Below are positions 11,501-23,500 of a stretch of DNA of 64,000 bases, piece by piece. The translations under genes were made by a program, and so were the position numbers. The notes under the pieces are model-generated. The model saw only the letters and a program-made list of their open reading frames with translations. It was not told the DNA's origin and ran no database searches. The stretch comes from Scortum barcoo (taxonomy: Eukaryota; Chordata; Actinopteri; Centrarchiformes; Terapontidae): the NCBI GenBank assembly GCA_023238725.1, contig CM041535.1, positions 20,765,230-20,829,229 on the forward strand, written 5' to 3'. The first letter of the stretch is position 1; each line of letters opens with the position of its first letter.

Positions 11501-14500
11501 TGGTTGCATAAATATGCACACCCTTAAAGCTAATACTTTGTTGCAACACCCTTGGCTTTAATTACAGCACTCAGTCTTTTTGGGTAAAGAGTCTATCAGC
11601 GTGGCACATGTTGTTGTGGCAATATTTGCCCACTCTTCTTTGCAAAACTGCTCCAAATCCTGACAGATTGCGAGGGCATCTCCTATGCACAGCCCTCTTC
11701 AGATCACCCCACAGATGTTCGATCGGATTCAGGTCTGGACTCTGGCTGGGCCATTCCAAAACCTCAATCTTATTCTGGTGAAGCCATTCTTTAGTTGATT
11801 TGGATGTGTGCTTTGGGTCATTGTCGTGCTGAAAGATGAAGTTCCTCTTCATCTTCAGTTTTCTAACAAGAAGTCAGAAGGTTTTGTGCCAACACTGACT
11901 GGTATTTGGAACTGTTCATAATTCCCTCCACCCTGACTAAGGCCCCAGTTCCAGCTGAAGAAAAACAGCCCCAAAGCATGATGCTGCCACCACCATGCTT
12001 CACTGTAGGTATGGTGTTCATTTGGTGATGAGCAGTGTTGTTTTTGCGCCAAATATACCTTTTGGAATTATGGCCAAAAAGTTCAACCTTGGTTTCATCG
12101 GACCACAACACATTTGTCCCACATGCGTTTGGGAGATTTCAAATGTCTTTTTGCAAAATGAAGCCTGGGCTTGGATGTTTTTCTTTGAGAGATAAGGCTT
12201 TCCGTTTTGCCACCCTTCCCCATAGCCCAGACATATGAAGAAGATGGGAGATTGTTGTCACATGTACTACACAGGCAGTACTTGCCTGTGTTGTACTCCT
12301 TCAATGTTGCTGTCGGCCTCTTGGCAGCCTCCCTGACCAGTTTTCTCCTCGTTTTATCATCAATTTTGGACAGACGTCCTGTTCTTGGTAATGTCACTGT
12401 TGTGCCAAATTTCTTTACTTGATGATGACTGTCTTCACTGTGTTCCATGGTATATTTAATTCCTTGGAAATTCTTTTGTACCCTTCTCCTGACTGATATC
12501 TTCTGAACAATGAGATCCCTCTGATGCTTTGGAAGCTCTCTGCGGACCATGGCTTGTGCTGGAAGATGTGGCTACAAAAATGTGAAGAAAAGCCTACTAG
12601 AACAGCTGAACTTTATTTGGGGTTAATCAGAGGCACTTTAAATGGTGACAGGTGTGTGCTGACTCCCATTTAACATGAGTTTGAATGTAATTGGTTAAAT
12701 CCGAACACAGCCATACCCCCAGTTATAAGAGGGTGTGCACACTTGTGCAACCTCATTATCTCAGTTATTTATTTTTACTTTACCTCCCTAAAAGATTTCA
12801 GTTTGTTTTTCAATTGCATTGTACAGGTTATGGGTCACATTAAAGGTGGAAAAAGTTGTGAAATTATTTATCTTGGTGTCATTTTTTTACATCACAAAAA
12901 CCTGGCATTTGAACAGGGGTGTGTAGACCTTTTATATCCACTGTATGTGAATAATGGAAAATTGTAGTTGTAATAACATCTTTCTCCACAAGAGAGCAGT
13001 GTCCTCCACTAAACTAACAGCTTACACTGGATATTAGATATTGAATGTTACAGTGAGCGTTTCTGAATTGACTACCTTTACCTTTATAATAATATTTCCT
13101 TAGCTCCTGTTTGTTTTAATATCACCCCTTTTTTGCTCTTTTTGTGTCAGAAAAACTGCCAGAAACTTCAACCAACCAATGTGCAAGGCAGCCAAAACCA
13201 CCATAGTTGAGGTAGGCAACAGCGGAGAGCGGAGACAGCGGAGTCACCATCACATAATCTAGACACTTTTCTTTTTGTTATTCAGCCCTTCACAGCTGAA
13301 ATTGCCCCTTCTGGCAAGATGTAAATAATCTAAAAATCTATTGCCAATACAACAACTAAACTTTGAACACATATATTCCATATATCAAGATATAAACATC
13401 TAACAATGAGCCCAAGTGTGAGTTTGTGCTTCTATCAGCTAAAATCGCCACCACCCACATCTACAAAACGACCTGTGGAGAAAAAAAAGCATCTTAATTA
13501 TGTTTAGCTGGAGGGCCTGTAGAAAATAGCACAGCCATTTGAATCCAGTCACACTAAAACAGTAGTTCCCCATACACTGCACAGCCAGTAATGCATTTAA
13601 ACATAGTCTTCATTTTAAACAGACGCCTGAGTAGCTAACCGCTCTCAAAGAACAAGATGGGGAAAAAAATCCTTTTCTTTTTTACACTAAAGGTCAGAAG
13701 CAGAAATGTGAGACAGGTAGAAAGGTATAAAGTCTGCTATTTTATTATTGTGGGTTGAACAGATCACCTTGAATTGGGAATGGTGTATATATACCTCTGA
13801 ATAGAACTCTAAGACCTGAGATATTATTTATAGATTAGAAGTTTTAAGATCTTAACCTCCATCTGTATGGCCAAAAAATGGAGTGACAATGTCCCGCTAT
13901 CTCTGGGCTGTCTGTGTCATTCCTAGTTTAATTTCATCTGTCTGGTTACCCCCATGTCTAGAATTTGACAGTCTAGAAGTGTGATCACTCATATCTTCCC
14001 TCCATGAGTGTGTGTGTCTCTGTGTGTGTCTGTCTCTCCCTCTCCGCCCCCCAACACACAAACAGCTTCACACCTCCCATATAGGCACCATTTGATTTAG
14101 AGAGCAGCAGGGAGAAAAACTGTGTGTGAAAACCATAAAACACCGGCGCTTTCTGAAAATAAATCGGTAGCAAAGGGTCTCTCATAAATCTAACAGGGTT
14201 CCACAAAGCACATTTTCAATTATTCCACGCTTGCTGGACCTCAGATTTAGTTTGAAATGTCGAGGACCAAATAGGGACAGTAAATTTTCTCACTGTGGAG
14301 TCGTTGTGGACCGTTATGGTCGATTGATCACTAAAATTTGGTTTATAGTGGTAAATAGCACATGCAGTAATGGGGTTTGAGACAGCACTGTTCTGCAGAC
14401 TTAACAATGGTAAAGAAGCAATAAATTCAACTATTTAGCATCATCATTATCATCAGTATCCCACTCCGGTTCATGTGTGGTGTCAATGGCCATGTTCCCA

Positions 14501-17500
14501 ATGATAGATGAATTATGGAGAATCAGTGCTATGGTATAATAGAAATTGTCTTCTTCAGGCATAATGAGACTAGTCGATCTGACAGCAGTGATGCCACCAA
14601 GAAATGCATCTGTGTGACTGTGTCTGCTGGACTTGTGATGTAGACAGTAGTGACATGAATGATAATGCAGCTCTTCTTAGAGAGCCACTTTATGAGATGG
14701 AGGCATAATTGGTCGGATTTAATATTGAACTGTCTGCTCCAACCTTTGTGCATTCAGAGTCATCGGCACAGGGTGTGTTTTTTAGTAAGCGAGGAGGATG
14801 AAACAATGGTTTGGAGACCCAGGCTACATTTGGACTCAGCAACAAAAGTGTTCAATTCCCAGGTGCATTCGGAAGATTGTTTTTTTTTGTGGCATTTCTA
14901 CTCGCATACAGTGAAGGGTGGTAGCAGTGATGAGGAAAGAGAAAGAGGGGGAATGACATGACATGTTGAAAGGGAGGTTTAGATCCCACAATATCACAAG
15001 CTTCCAGGATGCACCTGACACACTTCAGTTAGCAAGGTCTGGGAGAAGTTATGAAACACAAACATCCTCTGCAGGCTCTCACTGATTTTCAAATAAGTGC
15101 TTGACTTAATTTTGCAGACAAGGACACTGTGTATACAGCCTCTTTTAATTGAGGTACCATACTTACTTGTTGCCTTAAGAAATGTTATTATGAATTGCCT
15201 ATTTATGAAAAGACTTAATGTCACATTTCAATCAATCACCCTACCCCACAACGCATTCCAGAGCCCGGCACAAATCGTCTTATTTTGGGAAAGGAAAGCT
15301 CCGCGTTTGCTTCTGAACTTGAATGAATCGGTTTGATTCTCCTTGCCAGCACTAAAACCAGACTGTGGCGAACAACTGTGGCAGCCCAGTCTTTGAAGAT
15401 TTTGTATTTCAATTCTTTCTTTCTGTCATGTTCTAATAACAAATAGTCCTTTCAGACACATGTCATCCACATATCAACTAAATGCTTCTATCCAGCAGAG
15501 CATTCATTGTAAATGGTGCTGCAGTGTGACACTGATATGATATCAAACAGGATTTTCAAATGTTTAAATGTTAAAACCGTCTTCCGTACATTGTGTAATT
15601 ATTGAATAGTTTAGTAGCTAAAGATAAGGTGAATAAATTAAATATGTAATTTAAAATTAAATTGTAGTTTAAACGTGTATTTGGAATTAATATGTGTGTT
15701 TAACTACTCGGGATCATATTATAGCTGTCTGAACACTGTGTCCTATGATCCTATCAAGTGATTTGCAGATTGTACCCATCCCATTATGGTGCTTCTGTCT
15801 TTTATTGAGCCTTTTTTTTTTTACAGCAGTGCAGGTAACATAAAAATATTATCTATGACAAGCCTACTTACCGGTGACAGTAAAGTGATAGGCCTGTGTT
15901 GCAGTACCCATTAAGAACCTTTTATCTCTGATACCAAGGCAATTACCATCTCTCTGAAAATAAATATATCTTTAGGATTCACTGCATGCTCGGTCATAAA
16001 TCTGGTGGTATGCTGTCAATATTGACCCTGCTCTGTTGGTGCACTGGCTAAGGCTGGGAGATTCATCAACAGACCAGGTCAGGGGTTTTTGAAGCCATTC
16101 ATTTCCCTTGCAGCTCAGCACGGCAGCTCAGGACAGTGTGCTGCAGGGCCTCTGACGATCATGTCGCACAGTAAGCTTGTCTGCTGGACCAGTTTTCTTA
16201 CACTGCAGCCGATACGCAGGCAAGTATAGGCTCAAGCTGTTCAGCGTCTATGCGGTTAAGGTTGATCAAAGGGCAAAAAAATGTCAGGACATTGTGGTGG
16301 CAAACTGACAGGGCAAGGGAAAATTGGGTATAATAAAGATAAATAATAAATACTTCTTGATTTCAGAGGGCAGCAACTTAGACAGCAGTTCTCTAGGCCA
16401 CTTTATTAAATTGAGTCCAGGTTATATTCGTTTGAAAGATATTTATTTATTTATTTCTATTTTCTGAAAGATTCTGGCCCCTGTTTTTTATTAACTAATA
16501 TAATATCATTGAAGTGTGGCAAAGTGAGTTCCATAAATACTAGTGAGCTTCCCCTTGACATGTGGAAAAAGCTGGTGTCCATTAGCCTCTTGAATAAAAT
16601 TTTGTTTTGCCACCCCACTCCTCTCTAATAGTCATTTGAATTACCTGCGCTTGAACTCTTAACTTTCAGAGTGAGATGACAGTCTCCTGTCTAAATTTTT
16701 TTTTGGTAAATCTTCCAATTCTTCACTTAATATGTCTGCTACAGTATTGTGGATTTATTCTCTAATGGGGTATTGTCAATGTAGCTATTTATATACCTTT
16801 TATCCATAACTGTCAGTAATCTAAGTATCCATGTTGATTACAGCTCTGAGCAACTTATTCACCTAATGCCCTGTGAATGTGTGTGTTATGTCTTAAAGCC
16901 TTAAGAAGCAAACAGACATGTAGATATGTAACCTGGTGACTCTACTTGTAAGACATTGATGGCAGCTCTGGAAAGCAAATTCAAATGATTTCCCGGTAGT
17001 CTATCAGAAGCCCTGCAATTGTCCCCAGCCAGCTCTCTTTCACATAAGAGACTCTAAATTTACCATGTTCAAGATAAATGGATTAACATTGTGTAATAAG
17101 GTATTGTGTATTTCATCATGCTAAAGCCGTCTTATCCATATTAACCTTTGGCGATAGTCGATATCAGTGCTGCTTCGTTCCCTCAGGTCAGTGACCAGTC
17201 GTTTTAGTCCCCCATCCCAATTCTCATACCTGCTTTTTTTGTATTGAATTTAAACTACAAGAGGCAGGAAGGGTGTCAGAGAACGAGATAACACAAAAGC
17301 ACTTTGAAAATTACCAGATCATCACCAGCTCCTGCCATGGTTGCCTGGCAACCAAACCCTGCTATTGAGTTGTTGAATGTTTCATGGTATCCAGCTGGTC
17401 CAGTTATTCCCTTATCGCAGGTACAGTAAAAGGCCCCAGTGCATTGTGGGATACAATACACCAGAGACAGAATCAAAGCCTGGTTTTCTGCTGTTGTTCG

Positions 17501-20500
17501 AGTATCAGTCACAGTAAATGACTCAACTGTATTCTGTTCCTGTGGCAATGCAGTGTAAGTGGTGTGGGTGTTGGTGTGCACGCACTACCAACCAGTCACG
17601 CACGCATGAATGAATGTATCTGTAAGTGTGTTTTGTTCTTTTAACCAGACTCGAGGCTTAATTGGATATAAATGACCTCCATCCTCCAAAGGTTTCAGCC
17701 TCAGCCTTCAACTGTACGTTTGTGTTGGAGGGAGAAAACCAAAAAAAAAAACTACATACTTATGGAAACGGGCAATCTCAGTTTTACTCATGAATTGTTT
17801 TGTTTTGTTTTTTTACTGCAGTGTTTGGCCATGGCATAACAGTATTGTCATGATCCAGTCAGTATTTCTGTGGTGTATATATAATAGTTTAAATGCTCGC
17901 TGTTGGAATTAGATTATTTATTACAGCCCACATTTTAATGCCTTTTTACAGCACTTACAATGCCTTGTTGAGTTTCCTTGCCTTGTTCTCGACTTGTGCC
18001 CTTGACTAACTCCATTATTCAAGCCAGTGTTGGCAAATGATTATAAATCCTCTCATTTTCCCCATCATTTCCTGCCTAAAGAGGTTTATATGAATGAATG
18101 GAATGTCATAATTCCTGTCTGTGTTTTGCACAAGTTGTGGGGAAAGGGGCTGTGGATACAGACATGATGTCTTCTGTAGATTACCTTGTTTATAGCTCTG
18201 CTTTGGATCATCATCACAGTGTTACAAAAGTGACCTGCAGCTTTAATTGAATAGAATTCACCTGTGTTAGAAGCTGACATGGCTTTGAATCCAAATCCGA
18301 GTCATTGTGCAATAAAATAATGGCACATTACACAGTGCACACTACTGAGGCATGACCTTTGACATACTAGAGCATGTGACAGCAATAAAGTTAGCATTGT
18401 CCTCGGTATAGAGTCACTTTTTTGACTTTGAAATGAAACCTCTCCAGAGTAAATGATGGTAATTGTGGGGTTGGCTGAGCTACAGCCACAGCAAATTGCT
18501 ATAATAGCATTGGACAGATGGGTGTAAAAGCCTTTGACATTTTTTTTTCCCCAAAAAGTGTGTGTATGCTCATTTGTATGCATCCATGGGAAGAAAATTC
18601 ATCACACTGACTCTGACAGCATTTAATATCGTACTTGCACGTCCATTTAGCAGATACTATCTTGAGATGTGGGTCTACACATCAATTCCTGAATTAGCAA
18701 CCTGATAGTGATGGAGGACAATAAGATTCATTTATAGTAGCCTTGAAAGAAGCGCACTCATGAATGAACTCCTCTCTAGTAAGCCAAGCAATAAGATTGA
18801 AGATATTCCTAACGTCTGCCTTACTTCTTAATTGCTTATTTATAAAAATAAATCCTTGAATGTGTGTGCCATCAGCTGTTTATGCTACTTTATGTATCAA
18901 CATTAATGGTAGCAGAGTTTTCAAGACCAAATGATATTTTACATTCATGTGTCAAGAAAATAAATTTAGGTCGTTGTTTCTGTTGAGGCACTTGTGCATA
19001 CATTTGTTCGCGTAATTAATATTTTGGCATGTGATTAAAGTAGTTGACAAATGTAGACTATGGGCTTGCATCTGCTCAGGTCAGGCCTTTCCCTTGTTAA
19101 TTAAAACATTTGAAGATAAAGTCTCATGGTGAGCTGAACAGAAAAAAGATTGATGTTCTGTAATTATCTTTTTGGTTATTGCTGGTACTATTTGTCCATG
19201 TGACTTGCCAAAAAATGTTTCTCAAGCATTGTTCCAATTTAAAGTACTTCTCCCTTAACATAAGAGGACACGATGAGCATTTTGGTGTAATCTGAAATGA
19301 AATCACTTAGGTTTGTGTGGTATGGACATAAGCAGAGAGACAGTGAAGGGAACATTTAATATAAATAAAAAGAGATGAGAGGAGCCACTACAAGGGCAGG
19401 ACAGATTAGCCAAACATATGCACAAACTGGATGTTTGAAATGGCAAATTTGCATGTTATACGCACTGACGATAAGTTCAAAGTTCCCTGACGGCTGCCTA
19501 TCTTCTGAATCTGAAGCACATTGCACGGAGGCTTATGTGTTCTTTGAAATGTAAACATTGAGCTGGGAGTGCAGTTGTCCATGTGCAGTATGTGTGATTT
19601 GAAAAAATGTATTTTTAGTTTCTGTAATGTTGTCAGGGTTTGCATTGGCTGGCTGTCTCCCATTTTCTGGATACCATAAAGGCTGTCATAGGCAAGGCAA
19701 GCTTCCACTGAGAGGAAACAGATTGCTCATGTTGTCAGTATTCTGGGTTAGAGGATAGAGCCGGAGCTGAGCCCCGAAAGTGGCGGCAGAGCATGGCCAA
19801 GTGCCCACATACACTAGCACACACACACACACACACACACACTGGGAGGGAGATGGAGACTATAAATACGCAGGGTAATGAGAGTGTGGTGTCGCTGTCA
19901 TCCTCATGCTCTGTCGCCCGTAGCCACGCCACCTCTTTCCCCCGACTGTCGAATCTTCATACGCACACAAATATGCGCGCACACACATACACAAAGAAAA
20001 CGCAGACGTAATGGATTATGAGCTCAGGTTGCTCCACAATTAAAGTATTAGCTACCGAAGCTTTTGCAGTCTGTAATATCTTCGTTTGTCACGGTGTTAT
20101 ATTAACCTGATGTAAAATTGAACAGCGAAATGTGAAATTGATGCTTCCATACTCAGACATGGTGGTTTTTATTAAGGTCATTTAAATGTCAGTTAAATAA
20201 AGTTCCATAAATGGTTTAACCGCATCTTAGTTAAACTTTTTGTCTCACTAGTGGAAGAGCCTAAGGGCAGAGATGTCAGCCTGCCAGTGCTTTGATACAA
20301 AATGAAAAACCTACTTGTCAGATGGACCTGAAATTTAATGTAGACATTCATAATCCCAGCAGATGATTCCTTATGTTTTTAGCAACACCCACACCTCACC
20401 ACCATCGGGCCAGGGACGTTGATGCTCTTCATTCATTCAGTCCATTTCCTTTTTGTAATCAAGAGTATAATGAACATAGTAGCCTCTAGGAGTCGTTAGC

Positions 20501-23500
20501 TCACTAATCTTTTGGTTTGAACTAATTTATAATGAATTATAATGTGCCTTCAGCCTGAAGATGCAAACACACAAACATGTTTGTTAATGTGAAGACTGGA
20601 ATGCACATTAGATGGTTAGTAGTTGTAGTAGAGTGCAGTCAGCTCAAATTAATACCTTTACTTGAAGCGTGTTGAGTCTGATTAATACTGAAAGTTAGAA
20701 TTCATGTCTGAAAACATGCTGATGTTTTTCATTTAATGTACATAATTGTTTTTCAGTTCCATCTATGCAGTCAAACTGTAAAAAGCAGCACTTGTTTGTT
20801 TTTGTTTTGATTGAGCAAACATTAGTGATAAACATGGCACATTTCCAGCATTTTTATTTTTAATATATAAATGTGTAACTGTAGGAGTAACACTAAGAAT
20901 CCGGTGGCATTGTGATCCAATCCAAGTTTGAGATTAACAAGATCTGACAAAGCTCACAGCCTTAAAAAAGCACAAACTCCCGGGAAAAAAAACGCTTGTT
21001 GTGTCCCCGGAGGGCACTTTGATTTCCTCTATTCTCCTGCCAGCTCACTTCATGCCTTGCTCAGCTCTCATTGATGTGAAAATCGTTCTACAGATACGGG
21101 AATATCAATGTGTGTGCCCTTGCGTGTGCCGGTTTGCTCGCTCCACACACCTGCTCATTTGCGTGTGTGTCTGCGTGTTATTCTTGTGCATTTGTATTAT
21201 TTTATTTTAATGCTTTATTCGCTCTCATCCATCGAACCTCCTGTCTGAACTGCGTCTGAGCACCGCTGCAGCCGGGACACATCACCTAGATGAAAGGAAC
21301 AGAGGCTTTTTTATGTACACAGCGCATTTAAATTGCATGAGCTTGTTATTGTGCTGTGACTTAGCTTTGGCAGGCTAATTGAAAATTGAGCTTAATACAG
21401 GGTTTGTCTGCATGTGTGTGAGAGACCAGCAAATAAACGTAGAGAAACCCACCCATGATTTCTTTTTTTTTTGTTGTTGTCATTGGTGTTTGAGCGGCAC
21501 GCTATTTGACACAGTTTAAACAAGGAGACAAAATTACAGATTGATACTGTTAATTAAATTCAATCATAAGAAGTCTTGAAATTCATGCCAGCAAATATTT
21601 GCGGCGATTTCCTTTTGCCCCACAGTCTTCCCTGTTTTATTACCATTACGGTTTTATAATGTGATGAGCTCAGTCCCGCTTGATGAAGATGTCTATGGAA
21701 ATCATCATTCTCACAAAAGACAGTTCGAGCCCCCGGAGAAAGACGTGGGTGGATGTGTGGGACTGCTGTATCAATCCTTTGCGCTACCAATCTCGTCCCG
21801 CATGGCCTCGTTTTTCACCGCAGAGCATCAGAGATTTACCATAACCCGACCGAGAGAGCCAGAAAAAGAGTCTAAAATCACTTTACGGTCCTGAGTGGCC
21901 CTTGCTCACCACAGACCAAAGCCTGCGTATCCATGACAACGCTAAGATGGGATCCACTCTTAGCCATTGACTCCTCTCAGTCAGCGCTGAGTGCTGAGGG
22001 AGGAAGTGGAGATAAGGAGAGATTCAATTCAATTTGCTCTGAACGGCTGCTTGCCCCTCATGTAAATGGAATAAGTAGGTTACACTCTGAGCTACACAGG
22101 AGCGAAGCGCAGAAACGTAGAAAGGAGGGCGAGAATGATGTTGTCATGGTTAAGTCCCCTTTTGGTCACCAGAGATGTGATGATAACTGCTCCAGTGTTC
22201 GGTGGCACTCTCTTCTCTTTTTTTCCCCTTTTTAATATTGCGCCACTTCAAGTGCTTCTCCCCCCTGAAGAATCTTCAATTGCACTTCCTTCCTCCTGGA
22301 GTCTCGTTCTGTGTGATAAAGGGAAAATAAGTCTCTCATTTGATGATCCCTCCTAAGCTTACTTAGATTGTTTAGTTGATTTTGAACCTCAGAGATAATA
22401 ATAATGACGATTGTCATCTTTATTGTGGAAATGTGGAAATTTGTCTTTGGCTTTGGCTAAAAGTACATCTTAGTAAATCACAATACCCACAATAATACAA
22501 TAAATTACACAAACATGTACAGCACAGACAACAATAATGGACATGGTTCCAAGGTGACTGGTGTTTACGAATTTAGCAGAGTTATAGCATTTGGTACGAA
22601 GGACTTTTTGTAGTTTAGTCGTCCCGAGGGCAGTTTTATGAATTTTTCAAAAATCACTGAGTTTAATAACACAACCTACTGTAAATATGAGCACGACTTG
22701 GGCATTTCAGGAGCCAGAGCAGGCTAAAATGGGCAGCAAGATGTAGTGGAGCCCACACATGCTGCACGTCTCATCCTGAACACCGGTATAAGTGGAGGCT
22801 GTAGGCTTAGTTTATAGCAGCTCCTAAGGAAGAGGGAGCAGGTGCGTTCATTCTGGGATTTCTTTTCTTGTTATCTTGACCCAACTCTGCTTAAATCAAT
22901 AGCCATTTCCATCTGTGTCGTGTCAGGTAGACAGAAATAACTTTTTGTGTACACTCTTTTTCTGCTGGTAGACACGTTTTACATAAAGATTGTGCAATTC
23001 TGTCTCCTGAGTCAGAAATATATTGCTTGGCACATGTCCCAGGCACATATCTTTATTATTATGATGCTGTATGTAATGTCAGTAATTTAAATGTTGCAAG
23101 GGTACCTTTAGACAATGACAGTGTCCCATGTTACAGAAGCTCCACTGAGATCAGGAGGAGAGTAAGCTGAGCTGAACTGTAAACCTTGTAAAAGAGACTT
23201 TGTGGAATAGACTAAGGAATAGAAATAGGTAGATAAACATTGTTTTCCACACAGGAGAGTAAGAAGTGTGAGTGTCTTTTGACCTTTTGTGTTTGGTTCG
23301 ACCAACACCAAGACAATTTCCTCCACGCACCCCTACTCTCCATCGCCTTTGATCCCAGGATCAAGCTGCGTTCGCTTGCTAAGCTTGGCGAGTCGGATGA
23401 TCCTCTTCTGTTTTCCGCCAGCCAGCCAGCAAAGCCGGCCGTAGGTACATAGACAGCTCTCGTTGAACCCAGCGGAGTTGCTAAAAGAATAATTGCAACA

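Larger units (their letters stand above)
11308..12943 (-). mobile_element. Tc1/mariner DNA transposon, full-length but inactivated
   Basis: The element starts CAGTGGATAT and ends with its reverse complement. It is flanked by TA on both sides (11306-11307 and 12944-12945), the usual Tc1/mariner target. It is 1636 bp long. Inverted repeats of about 210 bp enclose a minus-strand transposase remnant. Within each repeat an outer CACACCCCTG and an inner GCACACCCT motif repeat in the same direction, as in IR/DR-type fish Tc1 elements. The transposase is antisense to oxct1. Confidence 0.93.
10731..13150 (+). other. oxct1: oxct1 intron 6, hosting a Tc1 element
   Basis: Intron of 2420 bp, of which 1636 bp is the Tc1 element at 11308-12943. 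The flanks show no other element. Confidence 0.85.

Noticed and set aside
11571..12550. Open frames that look like separate small genes in oxct1 intron 6
   Set aside because: They are frameshifted pieces of one Tc1 transposase, with motifs in order and inverted repeats around them.
16021..16160. Possible SINE or tRNA-like segment in oxct1 intron 7
   Set aside because: Loose A-box resemblance only; no B box or known tail.
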